The position numbers and the translations under genes are program-made. Shown here piece after piece: positions 1 to 8,835 of a stretch of DNA of 64,000 nucleotides. Source of the stretch: Rhizobium sp. BK602 (GTDB lineage: Bacteria; Pseudomonadota; Alphaproteobacteria; Rhizobiales; Rhizobiaceae); NCBI RefSeq assembly GCF_014195095.1, contig NZ_JACIBC010000005.1, forward strand, positions 434,001 through 498,000. Reading direction: 5' to 3'. Below the pieces are notes generated by a model. That model made no database searches, had not been told where the DNA came from, and was given only the letters and a program-made list of their open reading frames with translations. Each line of letters opens with the position of its first letter. The first letter of the stretch is position 1.

Positions 1-1
1 G

Positions 2-109
2 AAGCCGTTCCTATCCTTCGTCCGCAGCCCCGAGGAATTGGCATTGATGCAGCGCCTCAAGGACGCGCTCGATCCGCAGCACCTGCTCAATCCCGGCAAG
101 GTGCTGTAA
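2..109 (+). CDS. FAD-linked oxidase, C-terminal end only (partial)
   Basis: The window opens inside a plus-strand gene; the last 35 codons are visible. The tail reads LKDALDPQHLLNPGKVL, the usual end of the FAD-oxidase C domain found in glycolate oxidase GlcD, D-lactate dehydrogenase and D-2-hydroxyglutarate dehydrogenase, where the DP..xxNPGK segment ends the protein. The exact substrate cannot be told from this fragment. It lies about 85 bases before a LacI-type operator and a DHDPS-like gene, so it may belong to the same hydroxy-acid pathway, although the operator suggests that a new transcript starts downstream. Confidence 0.75.
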   Translation, partial: KPFLSFVRSPEELALMQRLKDALDPQHLLNPGKVL

Positions 110-195
110 CCGGCAAGGACGATTTTAAACCATAGCCTGTGCGGAGCAGTCTGGGCGACCGGATTGCTCCTTGACACAGGTGATGAATTGAGAAA

Positions 196-209
196 TGTAA
201 GCGCTTACA
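196..209. promoter_or_regulatory. LacI-type operator, copy 1 of 2
   Basis: A perfect 14-bp palindrome, TGTAAGCGCTTACA, lies 108 bases before the DHDPS-like gene at 318. It has the odd-even symmetry and central CG typical of LacI-family operators. The identical sequence recurs at 1325-1338 before the MFS gene, and both copies are followed a few bases later by ATCGAT. The likely ligand-responsive repressor is the LacI protein encoded at 4061-5131 (inference). Confidence 0.75.
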
Positions 210-317
210 AAAATCGATACGAACTGGTCGCAGTTGTATCCACGTTCCCCTCCTCTATACGCAGCAGCGAAAGCCTGCCTGCACAACAGCCAGCAAGACG
301 ATCGCAAGCGAGACATA

Positions 318-1256
318 ATGAAGAAATTCCAGGGCATCATTCCGGTCATGATCACGCCGTTCGCGGAAACGGGTGAAATCGATTATGACGGCGTCGGCAA
401 GCTGGTCGAATGGTACATCGCAAACGGCTCGGACGCGCTCTTTGCCGTCTGCCAATCGAGCGAGATGCAATTTCTAAGCCTGAACGAGCGCGTGGAACTC
501 GCCGCGTTCGTGAAGAAGGCGGCCGCCGGACGGGTTCCCGTCATTGCATCCGGGCATGTCGCGGAAAGCCTTGAAGAACAGTCGGAAGAACTAAACGCGA
601 TCGCCGCCACCGGCGTCGACGGCATGGTGCTCGTCACCAATCGCCTCGATGCGAAGCAGCAGGGCGGTACGAAATTCATCGACGATCTCGATTGGCTTCT
701 CGCAAAGCTGCCGAGCGATCTGCCGCTCGGACTCTATGAATGCCCTGCCCCCTATCGGCGCCTGCTCACCGATGAGGAGTTGATGTATTGCGCCAACGGC
801 GGCCGTTTTCATATCCTGAAGGACGTCTCCTGCGATCTGGAAACGGTGAAGCGACGGGTCGCGCTGGTAAAGGACACGCCGCTTGCGATCGTCAATGCCA
901 ATGCCGCGATCGCCTACGACGCCATGAAGGCCGGCTCTCTTGGATTTACCGGCGTGTTCACCAATTTCCATCCGGATCTCTACAAATGGCTGTTTGAAAA
1001 TCGCCATGCGGCATCCAAGCTCGCCGACGAGCTTTCCATCTATCTCGCCTTGGCTGCGATGGCGGAACCCATGGGCTATCCCAAGCTCGCAAAGCTTTAT
1101 CATCAACGTCTCGGCACCTTCGGCTCTGCACACAGCCGGGTCATAGGCATCGACATCAGGGAAAAATACTGGGCCCTCGACGCTCTCCTCGACAAGATCG
1201 TTGAAGGAACGGAGCTATTTCGAACGCGCCTGGCAGAACACGCCAAGGGGCGTTGA
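318..1256 (+). CDS. Dihydrodipicolinate synthase/N-acetylneuraminate lyase family aldolase
   Basis: This 312-residue protein has the length of class I pyruvate-dependent aldolases of the DapA/NanA superfamily. Tyr140 (GLYECP) and Lys168 (HILKDVS) sit where the family places the proton-relay tyrosine and the Schiff-base lysine. The usual GTTGE loop is replaced by CQSSE near residue 45, which argues against true dihydrodipicolinate synthase and for a catabolic 2-keto-3-deoxy acid aldolase or dehydratase. The start at 318 is preferred because homology begins there; an upstream in-frame start at 234 would add 28 residues without family resemblance. It is followed by an operator and an MFS carrier, and the whole module is probably under the LacI regulator at 4061. 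Confidence 0.88.
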   Translation: MKKFQGIIPVMITPFAETGEIDYDGVGKLVEWYIANGSDALFAVCQSSEMQFLSLNERVELAAFVKKAAAGRVPVIASGHVAESLEEQSEELNAIAATGVDGMVLVTNRLDAKQQGGTKFIDDLDWLLAKLPSDLPLGLYECPAPYRRLLTDEELMYCANGGRFHILKDVSCDLETVKRRVALVKDTPLAIVNANAAIAYDAMKAGSLGFTGVFTNFHPDLYKWLFENRHAASKLADELSIYLALAAMAEPMGYPKLAKLYHQRLGTFGSAHSRVIGIDIREKYWALDALLDKIVEGTELFRTRLAEHAKGR

Positions 1257-1324
1257 CGCAGGAAAATCCGGCAGGAACGGTGATCGATATTCAAATTGAG
1301 ACCAGGGTCTCGCAGCTTAATTTA

Positions 1325-1338
1325 TGTAAGCGCTTACA
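1325..1338. promoter_or_regulatory. LacI-type operator, copy 2 of 2
   Basis: TGTAAGCGCTTACA, identical to the copy at 196-209, lies 96 bases before the MFS start codon. Two identical 14-bp palindromes in promoter positions within 1.2 kb of each other, with a LacI gene 2.7 kb downstream, make a local autoregulated regulon likely. Confidence 0.75.
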
Positions 1339-1434
1339 GATATCGATCTGCGGATTGTTTCGCTTGAGGTTCCTGAAACGGGAGGAAAATCCGCTCCGCA
1401 TCGCGGTCGGGCATTTTGTTGGAGGATTGCATAA

Positions 1435-2742
1435 ATGGTTCAATTGACCCAGACCAAACCACAGGCCGTCGCGACGGATGCGCGGGTCGGGAAGCACCGC
1501 TACGTGGTGCTTTTGATGATCACGCTCGGGATCGCCGTCAACTATATGGACCGCGCGACGATGAGCGTGGCCCTGCCGTCGATCAAGGAGGAGTTCGGCC
1601 TGTCGCCCGCCATTAGCGGCGTCCTGCTGTCTGCCTTTTTCTGGACCTATGCAAGCGGCCAGTTGCCGATGGGCTACCTTGCCGGTCGCCTCGGCCCGCG
1701 CAAGATGATTGCCCTTTCGGCCCTCACATTCGGCCTTGCCACAATCGGGATGGGTTTTGCCTGGGGCGTCACCTCGATTATCGTATTGCGCCTCCTCCTC
1801 GGCATTGGCGAAGCTCCGGGCTTTCCTGCGGCCGCCCAAGCGGTTTCGCAATGGTTCCCGCGATCCGAGCGCGGTTTCGCTTCCGGCACCTTCAACAATG
1901 GCAATCCGATCGGCTCCACCCTTTCCGTTCCGCTGGTTGCGCTGCTCATTTCCTGGACAGGCTGGCGCCATGCCTTTGTCGCCGCAGGCTTGCTGGCCGT
2001 CATCTATGCGATCGCGTGGTGGTTCTTCTACCGCTCCCCGGCCGAATCCAGGCAACTCAGCAAGGCGGAGCTGGACTATATTCAGGCCGACGGGGAAGCG
2101 AGCGCCAAGAACATTGCTCAGGACGACCTGTCTTGGCCGGCCCTGTTCAAACAGCGCACCATCTGGGCCATGATGATCGGTTTCTTCTGCGTCAATTTTT
2201 GCGCCTACTTCTTCATCACCTGGTTCCCCTCCTATCTCGTCAGCACCTACAATTTGAGCCTGCTCAAGCTTGGTTTTCTCGGGATGATTCCGGGTATCGC
2301 ATCCATGATCGGTGGCTGGACGGGCGGCCTGGTCTCCGATTGGCTCGTTCGCCGCGGAACGGACCTTACGACTGCGCGCAAAGTATGCCTGGTGGGCGGG
2401 CTGCTCGGCACCTCGACGATCGGCCTGGCCGTCTTGTCGCCGACGGTCGGCATGGCCTTGCTCGCCTTGTCCGCTTCGTATTTCTCCAGCACCTTCGCCG
2501 CCGCTTCCGTGTGGTGCCTGCCGGGCGATGTCGCGCCTGCAAACCATCACGTCGGCTCGATCGGTGGCATTCAAAATGCCGCTGCCAATCTGGCGGGTAT
2601 CATTTCCCCAATCCTCATGGGCGTCATTACCGGTATCACCTCCTCGTTCGAGCTGCCGCTGATTATCGCCGGCTGCGTTGCTCTCATTGGCGCTGCGAAC
2701 TACGCCTTCCTTCTGCCGCGGCTGAAGCCGCTTTCCAACTGA
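1435..2742 (+). CDS. MFS transporter, anion:cation symporter (ACS) family-like
   Basis: This 435-residue polytopic inner-membrane carrier should have 12 transmembrane segments. The first helix region (residues 23-40) carries the NYMDRATMSVALP signature typical of ACS-family hexuronate, galactonate, glucarate and phthalate carriers, followed by the loop motif GxLxxRxGPRK near residues 80-87. A strong GGAGG ribosome-binding site lies at 1421-1425, ten bases before ATG. The neighbours are a DHDPS-like aldolase and an FMN hydroxy-acid oxidase, which fits import of a sugar acid or hydroxy acid. The operator at 1325 indicates its own regulated promoter. Confidence 0.9.
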   Translation: MVQLTQTKPQAVATDARVGKHRYVVLLMITLGIAVNYMDRATMSVALPSIKEEFGLSPAISGVLLSAFFWTYASGQLPMGYLAGRLGPRKMIALSALTFGLATIGMGFAWGVTSIIVLRLLLGIGEAPGFPAAAQAVSQWFPRSERGFASGTFNNGNPIGSTLSVPLVALLISWTGWRHAFVAAGLLAVIYAIAWWFFYRSPAESRQLSKAELDYIQADGEASAKNIAQDDLSWPALFKQRTIWAMMIGFFCVNFCAYFFITWFPSYLVSTYNLSLLKLGFLGMIPGIASMIGGWTGGLVSDWLVRRGTDLTTARKVCLVGGLLGTSTIGLAVLSPTVGMALLALSASYFSSTFAAASVWCLPGDVAPANHHVGSIGGIQNAAANLAGIISPILMGVITGITSSFELPLIIAGCVALIGAANYAFLLPRLKPLSN

Positions 2743-2763
2743 GGCAGGAAGGCCAACTCAACA

Positions 2764-2791
2764 AGGCTCCGACCGTTCAGGGCCGGAGCCT
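2764..2791 (+). other. Intergenic RNA hairpin
   Basis: An 8-bp stem, AGGCTCCG paired with CGGAGCCT around a 12-base loop, lies just after the MFS stop and 50 bases before the FMN oxidase gene. There is no run of T, so it is not a classical terminator; it may stabilise the upstream mRNA or attenuate read-through. Confidence 0.4.
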
Positions 2792-2841
2792 GCAACTACC
2801 ACGACGACCGGCATCAAGATGCCATATCCATTCAGGATAAG

Positions 2842-4002
2842 ATGATGGTGATCGCAAACGTAGAGGACGCCCGGCTCCTCGCGCGCAGGAAGCTCCCGAA
2901 GGTATTTTTCGAATACATCGACGGCGCGGCGTTCAGCGAAGAAACTGCGCACAGAAACATCAGCGATTTCTCGAACTGGACCTTGCAGCAGCGCGTGCTG
3001 GTCGATGTCTCGAGCCGCAGCCAGAAGGTCAGCTATCTCGGCAAGGAGCGCGCACTCCCCTTCCTCCTCGGTCCGGTCGGCTTCTCCGGTCTCTTTGCCG
3101 AGCGGGGAGAAATTCAGGCGGCACGGGCCGCGCACGCAGCCGGTATCCCCTTTTGCCTGTCCAGCTTCGCCATCACCTCTCTCGAGGCGTTGCGCGAAGC
3201 GACAAGCGGGCCTCTGTGGTTTCAGCTCTATGTGCTGAAGGATCGCGGCCTGGCGCAGAAGATGATCGACATCGCCATCAGAACCGATGTCGAGGTGCTA
3301 TGTGTCACCGTCGATACGCCGATCGGCGGCGTTCGCGAAAAAGATGTTCGCAACGGATTTAGAAGTCTGACGAAAGTCACGCCGAAGCTGGCCTTCGCAT
3401 TGGCCCAGAAGCCCGGATGGTGTGCCCGGATCCTCAGGCATGGCATCCCTGAAATCGGCAACCTCGCCGGCATGCCGCAATATGGCTCCAACGCCTTGGA
3501 GCAGGCGACCAAGCTTGGCGAGTATATCGATGCGTCGATGAACTGGGACGACATCGCCTGGATACGCAAAGCCTGGCCCGGAAAGCTGTTGCTGAAGGGA
3601 ATACTGAACCCGCTGGATGCCGCTCACGCCCTCAATGCCGGAGCCGACGGTATTGTCGTTTCAAATCACGGCGGCAGACAGCTCGATGGCGCCGCCTCGA
3701 CGATCGAAACCCTGCCCCGTATCGTCGATGTCGTTGGCGACAAGCTCGATGTTTTTCTTGATGGAGGCATTCGCCGGGGCACCCATGTCGTGAAAGCCCT
3801 GACACTCGGGGCCAAGGCCGTTCTGCTGGGGCGCGCCTATGCCTACGGACTGGCCGCCGGCGGCCAACAGGGTGTGAGCACCGTTATTCACCTCCTGCGC
3901 ACGGAGATCGATTCCACCATCGGTCAGATGGGGCTTAGAGACCTCTCGGATATTCACAGGCGACAAGATGAACTCGTGACCCGGCGGCACGGCATCGGCT
4001 GA
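2842..4002 (+). CDS. FMN-dependent alpha-hydroxy-acid oxidase/dehydrogenase (LldD/glycolate oxidase family)
   Basis: This 386-residue TIM-barrel flavoenzyme should oxidise an L-2-hydroxy acid to the 2-keto acid. The signature SNHGGRQLD, with the catalytic histidine and substrate-binding arginine, falls near residues 274-282, and VFLDGGIRRGTHVVKALTLGAKAVLLGR further on is the FMN phosphate site. The YIDGAAFSEETA segment at residues 26-37 replaces the common Y..GGA.DE..L of the family. Two ATGs are adjacent (2842 and 2845); the second has the better distance to AGGATAAG. Together with the aldolase and the MFS carrier it suggests a hydroxy-acid or sugar-acid pathway. The true substrate is unknown. 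Confidence 0.9.
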   Translation: MMVIANVEDARLLARRKLPKVFFEYIDGAAFSEETAHRNISDFSNWTLQQRVLVDVSSRSQKVSYLGKERALPFLLGPVGFSGLFAERGEIQAARAAHAAGIPFCLSSFAITSLEALREATSGPLWFQLYVLKDRGLAQKMIDIAIRTDVEVLCVTVDTPIGGVREKDVRNGFRSLTKVTPKLAFALAQKPGWCARILRHGIPEIGNLAGMPQYGSNALEQATKLGEYIDASMNWDDIAWIRKAWPGKLLLKGILNPLDAAHALNAGADGIVVSNHGGRQLDGAASTIETLPRIVDVVGDKLDVFLDGGIRRGTHVVKALTLGAKAVLLGRAYAYGLAAGGQQGVSTVIHLLRTEIDSTIGQMGLRDLSDIHRRQDELVTRRHGIG

Positions 4003-4060
4003 AACCGGTTTTTCCTTTCCAATCGCCTTCCGGGTCGCATAAGTATCGACGCAAGGATGC

Positions 4061-5131
4061 ATGAGATGCGAGGCGGGGATTAAATTGGAAGGTGAGCCCA
4101 TAAGACGAACACGCAATGGAAGCGGCCGGGTCAAGCTTCAGGAAGTCGCCCAAAAGGCGAATGTGTCTACGGCGACTGTTTCGCGCGCATTCAATGAGCC
4201 CTCAAAGGTGTCGGAGGAGGTCAGACAGCGCGTCTTCGAGGCCGCCCACGCTCTGAACTGGATTCCCAACGCGGCCGGTCGAGCCTTGGCGTCACGCAAG
4301 ACGCAGATTGCCGGCGCAATCATTCCGACGCTCGACAACGAGATTTTTGCCAATCAGATCAGCGGTATGCAATCCGTCTTCAGCAAGCACGGCTTCACCT
4401 TGCTTCTCGGTTGCTCAAACTACGATCCGCAAGAGGGTTTGCGGCAAGCCCGCGCGATGCTTGCCCGTGGGGTCGACGCGATTGCGATCGTTGGCGAAGA
4501 TCATCCCCCCGAACTTTTCGAAGCCCTGAGGTCGCGGCATGTACCCTATGTTGTGACCTATGCCTTCAACAGGACGTCCCCGCATCCTTGCATCGGATTC
4601 GACAATTATGCCGCGTTCCGTGAGATCGTCGAGCACCTTCTTTCTCTCGGCCACCGCAGCTTCGGCGCCATTTTCCAGCCGCTCGATAACAATGATCGCG
4701 TCAGGGCCAGGTTAAAGGGAGTTGTGGATAGATTGAAGGATGCCGGTTTGGCCATTGCCGAAGACCGCTGTCTCATCGGTCCGTCGACAATGGATTTTGG
4801 GGCCTCGAGCTTCTTGCATATGATGGGCCAGACAGACCGGCCGACGGCGATCATATGCGGGAATGACAATATTGCACTGGGCGCCTTGTTGAGAGCGAAA
4901 GAGATCGGATTGGACGCCCCAACGGATTTCTCCATAACCGGCTTCGACAACCTTGCGATTTCGTCGCGATTTCGCCCCACCCTTACGACGATGATGATCG
5001 ACAACCAAGAAATCGGACGCCGCGCCGCCACGGCGCTTCTGCAAGCAATCGCGGAGCGAAATCACGTACCAGATCCAGTTGAGATCAAGCCGGAACTTAA
5101 GATACGGCAGAGCACGGGGCCGGCGCCATAA
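4061..5131 (+). CDS. LacI-family transcriptional regulator
   Basis: This is a repressor of up to 356 residues. The helix-turn-helix VKLQEVAQKANVSTATVSRAF at about residues 25-45 is followed by a hinge with LNWIPNAAGRAL and a periplasmic-binding-protein-like effector domain. About 24 residues precede the usual start of the helix-turn-helix; the AAGGA at 4053 is too close to ATG 4061, so a start at TTG 4085 is also possible. It is the natural candidate to bind the two TGTAAGCGCTTACA sites at 196 and 1325. The gene closes the module, and the next gene beyond it is convergent. Confidence 0.93.
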   Translation: MRCEAGIKLEGEPIRRTRNGSGRVKLQEVAQKANVSTATVSRAFNEPSKVSEEVRQRVFEAAHALNWIPNAAGRALASRKTQIAGAIIPTLDNEIFANQISGMQSVFSKHGFTLLLGCSNYDPQEGLRQARAMLARGVDAIAIVGEDHPPELFEALRSRHVPYVVTYAFNRTSPHPCIGFDNYAAFREIVEHLLSLGHRSFGAIFQPLDNNDRVRARLKGVVDRLKDAGLAIAEDRCLIGPSTMDFGASSFLHMMGQTDRPTAIICGNDNIALGALLRAKEIGLDAPTDFSITGFDNLAISSRFRPTLTTMMIDNQEIGRRAATALLQAIAERNHVPDPVEIKPELKIRQSTGPAP

Positions 5132-5155
5132 AAGCATCGGATATCGGCCAGGCGT

Positions 5156-5374
5156 GTGCCTGATCGAACTTTGGGAACGATCTACGCCACGAACACCTAC
5201 TTCGATGCGTGTATGGGAAATTGCGTATCCATCGAACCGGTGAGCGGCGGCAATGTCCTACGGGTGAAATTCTCGAATGTGTGGGCCAGTCCAGCAAACT
5301 CGGGCATACTCTTTCAAAGTCCAAATGTTCACAATGTCGCTATTTCAGCAGAAGATGCTGCTGCCACTGGATGA
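5156..5374 (+). pseudogene. Possible remnant of a right-handed beta-helix protein
   Basis: Between the convergent LacI and aldolase genes lies a 483-base stretch without an intact gene. A GTG-started frame of 72 codons reads ATNTYFDACMGNCVSI, then KFSNVWASPANSGILF, then VHNVAISAEDAAATG. The alternating short hydrophobic strands and Asn/Gly turns resemble single rungs of pectate-lyase or tailspike beta-helices. No signal peptide or complete domain is present, so it is probably a scrap of a longer gene. The rest of the gap (5375-5614) shows nothing I recognise. The identification is weak. Confidence 0.25.
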
Positions 5375-5614
5375 CGTGCAGGGCTGCCTGCACGATACCA
5401 CAATCCCCAACTAAGTCAGAGCGCGCTGCACCGCTGCCTGCAACGCCATGGCATATCCCGACTGCCCGTCGAGGAAACCAAAGAACGGCGGAAACGGTTC
5501 ATGAGCGACAATATCCCGTGCCCGACAGGCGATACCAGGCATCGCCGATAGGGGTTACGTCCACATCTTTCCCCTACAAGACCCACACCGTGCTCACCAA
5601 CAACGGCATGGCCT

Positions 5615-6316
5615 TCACCGCGCCAGCGTTTGCCTGATCGCGGCGATACCACGGCGCAAGAAGGGGTCCGAGTGGATGTAGAAGAACTGGACCCCCTGCT
5701 CGAGCCAGCCGGGCAGTTCGTCTGCCGTGACCAGGGTGCCTGCAACCTTTCCGGCCGCGCGGATCTTACGAACAGCGTCACCCACCTTCTCGCGAACCTC
5801 GGACGGGCGAGGTTCGCCGAACGGCGGCGCGGGCGGAAAGCCCATGTTTTGGGAGAGATCGCCGGGTCCGATGAAGAAGACGTCGATGCCCTCGACCTTG
5901 AGCATGTCCTCAAGATTGTCGATCGCATCGACCGTTTCGATCATCGCCACCACCAGGCGCCTCTCGTAGTCGGATGGCATCGCGTAGCGTACCGCGTCCA
6001 CGATCGCCTTTGCCTGATCGGCGGTATCAACCATCGGCACCATGACGCCATCCGCACCGGCATTCAGATACCGGATGATGACCGGTCGCTCATGCGAGTG
6101 TGGACGAACGATCGCGGCTCCGCCGACAGAGCGGACGATCTGCGCCGTCTCCCGGACGTCCTCGAAACTCCAGGTGCCGTGTTCGCAGTCTACGAAGACA
6201 GAGTCCGCTCCGAGCTCCACCAGACGGGCTGCCAGTCCAGAGGACGAATGATGCGGTGTGAACATGGTTATGGGTTCGCCGGCCTGGAGCCGCGCGCGCA
6301 ACTTTGCACCATTCAT
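5615..6316 (-). CDS. HpcH/HpaI-family class II aldolase
   Basis: This 233-residue protein of the 2-oxo-acid aldolase family (HpcH, GarL, RhmA) cleaves 4-hydroxy-2-oxo acids to pyruvate or glyoxylate plus an aldehyde, using a divalent metal. The metal-ligand motifs VAMIETVDAIDN and FIGPGDLS are present, and VFVDCEHGTWSFED near the N-terminus carries the family histidine. The start is at 6316 because GGGAGGAAATCC precedes that ATG; the open frame upstream is only a shadow of the SDR gene. It is the last gene of the minus-strand hydantoinase operon, 17 bases behind the SDR gene. Confidence 0.9.
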   Translation of the reverse strand: MNGAKLRARLQAGEPITMFTPHHSSSGLAARLVELGADSVFVDCEHGTWSFEDVRETAQIVRSVGGAAIVRPHSHERPVIIRYLNAGADGVMVPMVDTADQAKAIVDAVRYAMPSDYERRLVVAMIETVDAIDNLEDMLKVEGIDVFFIGPGDLSQNMGFPPAPPFGEPRPSEVREKVGDAVRKIRAAGKVAGTLVTADELPGWLEQGVQFFYIHSDPFLRRGIAAIRQTLAR

Positions 6317-6333
6317 GGATTTCCTCCCAGTTG

Positions 6334-7137
6334 TTAGGTCTTCGGCATGTCGGGCGTATCGGCCGGCGCCCCGACCCATCGCGCAACGTCGATATCGGCC
6401 GACGTGTCGCGCATGAATGTCGGGCAGATGTGCAGCTCGGGAATGACTGCACTCCTGTTCAGGCTTGCGCAAAGGACGATCGCCCGGGCGACGTCGTGAG
6501 GATCCATCATGACCGCGCGTTCCTCTTCCGACGGAGGCCGGGCGCGATTGTTCATGATCGGCGTGTTCGTCTCTCCAGGCAGGATCGTCGTCGCCCTGAT
6601 CCCCTGGTTTCTGTAGGTGTTGTGCAGGAAGGTCATGAAGTTTTTCACGCCCGCTTTCGCGGCGCCATAGGCGGCGCCGCCCAACAGGTTCGGATTGACC
6701 ACGGCAAGGGAGGATACGGTAATGATCGTTCCTTCGCCCTTGGCGATCATCTCCGGCAGAACGGCCTGCGTGAGATTGAACACCGCCGTCAGGTTCACGT
6801 TGATGGTGGCGGCCCACTCCTCCTCGCTGATGAAGCGGGCGTTGAGCACCTTGCTGGCGCTGCCGGCGTTGTTCACCAGGATGTCGACCGGGCCGACCGC
6901 GCTCTTGATCCACTTGACGGCCTCGAAGATCGCGTCACGGGACCCGATGTCCAAGCTTAGCGCAATGGCCTTGCCTCCCACGTTCTTGATCAGACTGGCG
7001 ACTTCGTCCAATGGCTGAACACGTCGGCCGGTCAATACGATGGTCGCCCCCTCCTGGGCCAGCAGGAGAGCCGTCTCCCGCCCGATCCCCGATCCCGCTC
7101 CGGTTACGAGAGCAATTTTTCCACCAAGACGTCCCAT
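6334..7137 (-). CDS. Short-chain dehydrogenase/reductase (SDR)
   Basis: This 267-residue classical SDR has the NAD(P)-binding motif TGAGSGIG at residues 13-20, NNAG near 90, the catalytic serine in VSSLAVV and the YGAAK catalytic Tyr/Lys pair. It should oxidise or reduce an alcohol or ketone intermediate in the cytoplasm. The C-terminus is extended by about 20 residues past the usual end. It sits 10 bases downstream of hyuB and 17 bases upstream of the HpcH aldolase, so it is most likely a pathway enzyme in one operon with them. The substrate cannot be assigned. Confidence 0.9.
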   Translation of the reverse strand: MGRLGGKIALVTGAGSGIGRETALLLAQEGATIVLTGRRVQPLDEVASLIKNVGGKAIALSLDIGSRDAIFEAVKWIKSAVGPVDILVNNAGSASKVLNARFISEEEWAATINVNLTAVFNLTQAVLPEMIAKGEGTIITVSSLAVVNPNLLGGAAYGAAKAGVKNFMTFLHNTYRNQGIRATTILPGETNTPIMNNRARPPSEEERAVMMDPHDVARAIVLCASLNRSAVIPELHICPTFMRDTSADIDVARWVGAPADTPDMPKT

Positions 7138-7147
7138 CTCTTCCCTC

Positions 7148-8824
7148 CTATTCGGCGGCCGCGGTTATCGGGCCAGAATAGCCGTAAATGTCCTTGGCCG
7201 CCTTCGGCGTCACGAGATTTTCGGAGAGATCCTGCTCGATAAGCTGACGGGAGCGGTCTGCCGCCCGGCCCCATCCGCCGCCGCCGGGCGTTTCGACTTC
7301 GAGCCGCTCGCCGGTCTTCAGGACCACCTTGCCCTTCGGAAAGTGCGGTTTGCCTTCCTTGCTGACCTTGCCGACAGTTCCGTTCTTTCCTTCGACAACA
7401 CCGAAACAAGGATGACGGACCCGTTCCGACGCGAGATAGATGCTCATCGGGTTCTTTCCGAGATTCCGGAGGATGACCCGCTGGCCCAGACCGCCGCGAT
7501 GCTTGCCGGCACCGCCCGAGTCGGGAATGAGCTCCTTGCATTCCGTCAGAGCGGGAACGGCGACCTCGAACATCTCGATGGCGGTCACCTTGCAGTTCGA
7601 TGGAAAGCTCAGCGTATCGAGACCGTCGAACGCGGCGCGAGCGCCCTGCCCACCATGGAAGTTCTGAACGGAGCCGTACTGCGTGCCGTCGTTGCGCTGG
7701 CCGACGCAATTTGCCGCCCAGATCGGAGCGCCGCCGCTGTCTCCCATCACCTTGTCGGGCACGACGCCTTCGAGCGCCTTGAAGATGAGAGACGGAATGA
7801 CGTGGCCGATAAGGTTTCGCGAATTGCCAGCCGTCCACGGCTGTGGATTGAGAATCGAACCGAGCGGCGCTTCGTCGGTGATCGGGACGATGCAGCCTTC
7901 GTTGTTCGGCGTCTCCGGATCGAGCAGGCATTTCAACGCATAGACCGAATGCGCGTAGCGATAGTTCGTGCGGCAATTGATCGAATGGAGAACCTGATCG
8001 GAGGTGCCGGTATAGTCAACGTGGATGGATTCGTCCTTGACGATGACCGATGCTTTCAGCGTCACGTCGACATCATAGCCGTCGAGCAGGACTTCCGCGC
8101 TGTAGGTGCCGTTCGGCCATTCCTTGATGGCTTTCCGGGTCTGCGCTTCCGAGCGCGAATGGATGGCATGCGCCAGCCCCTCGACATCGTCGAGGCCATA
8201 TTCGTCGAGGAACTTAACAAGCTCGCGGCCCATGACATTGTTGGCGGCGATCATCGATTCCAGGTCGCCCCGGACCTCGGTCGGAAGACGGACGGAGGCC
8301 GCGATGATATCGAAAACGTCCTCATTGGGAATACTGGCCTTGAGGAGCTTGACGATCGGAAAGCGAATGCCTTCAGCGAAGATGTCGCTTGCTTCGGAGT
8401 GCAGCGGGGCACCGCCGATATCGGGCAGATGCGCGATCGAGCCGGCGTAGGCAACGACTTTCCCGTTCTTGAAGATCGGCGTGATCATGGTCACGTCGGG
8501 AAGGTGACCAGTGCCGATTTCGGGATCGTTGGTTGCGAGAACGTCACCTTCGACAAGCTTGTCTGCCGGGAACTTCGGCAGGAAATACTTTTGTGCGGCG
8601 GCTGGCAGCGACGTGATGAAAACCGGGATGGACCAGGTGCATTGCGCGAGCGCCCGGCCCTTGGCGTCCAGAAGCACGGTGACGTAGTCGTGATTTTCAC
8701 GGACGATCGGCGAAAAGGCCGTCTTGCCAAGGACGTTGTCAGCCTGGTCGGCGATAAAGATCAGGCGGTTCCACATGACCTGCAGATTGATCGGGTCATT
8801 GAAATCGGTGGCGGGTTTCGACAT
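7148..8824 (-). CDS. hyuB: Hydantoinase B/oxoprolinase family subunit
   Basis: This 558-residue protein matches the HyuB half of ATP-dependent hydantoinases, 5-oxoprolinases and acetone/acetophenone carboxylases. It has the typical SPIVRENHDYVTVLLD region near residue 40, ATNDPEIGTGHLPD and the glycine-rich tail ETPGGGGWG. The partner HyuA lies 11 bases upstream in the same direction, as is usual. No gamma subunit of acetone carboxylase is seen, which favours ring opening of a lactam, hydantoin or oxoproline-like compound, but carboxylation cannot be excluded. Confidence 0.93.
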   Translation of the reverse strand: MSKPATDFNDPINLQVMWNRLIFIADQADNVLGKTAFSPIVRENHDYVTVLLDAKGRALAQCTWSIPVFITSLPAAAQKYFLPKFPADKLVEGDVLATNDPEIGTGHLPDVTMITPIFKNGKVVAYAGSIAHLPDIGGAPLHSEASDIFAEGIRFPIVKLLKASIPNEDVFDIIAASVRLPTEVRGDLESMIAANNVMGRELVKFLDEYGLDDVEGLAHAIHSRSEAQTRKAIKEWPNGTYSAEVLLDGYDVDVTLKASVIVKDESIHVDYTGTSDQVLHSINCRTNYRYAHSVYALKCLLDPETPNNEGCIVPITDEAPLGSILNPQPWTAGNSRNLIGHVIPSLIFKALEGVVPDKVMGDSGGAPIWAANCVGQRNDGTQYGSVQNFHGGQGARAAFDGLDTLSFPSNCKVTAIEMFEVAVPALTECKELIPDSGGAGKHRGGLGQRVILRNLGKNPMSIYLASERVRHPCFGVVEGKNGTVGKVSKEGKPHFPKGKVVLKTGERLEVETPGGGGWGRAADRSRQLIEQDLSENLVTPKAAKDIYGYSGPITAAAE

Positions 8825-8835
8825 CTGAATGCCCC

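Noticed and set aside
1291..2574. Long open minus frame opposite the MFS gene
   Set aside because: Composition is rich in Arg, Gly and Gln without hydrophobic core or motif; it is the complement of a clear MFS gene.
5615..6913. A 432-codon minus frame that would fuse an N-terminal region to the HpcH/HpaI aldolase
   Set aside because: The first 199 codons are the antisense-frame shadow of the SDR gene; a ribosome-binding site and homology start at 6316.
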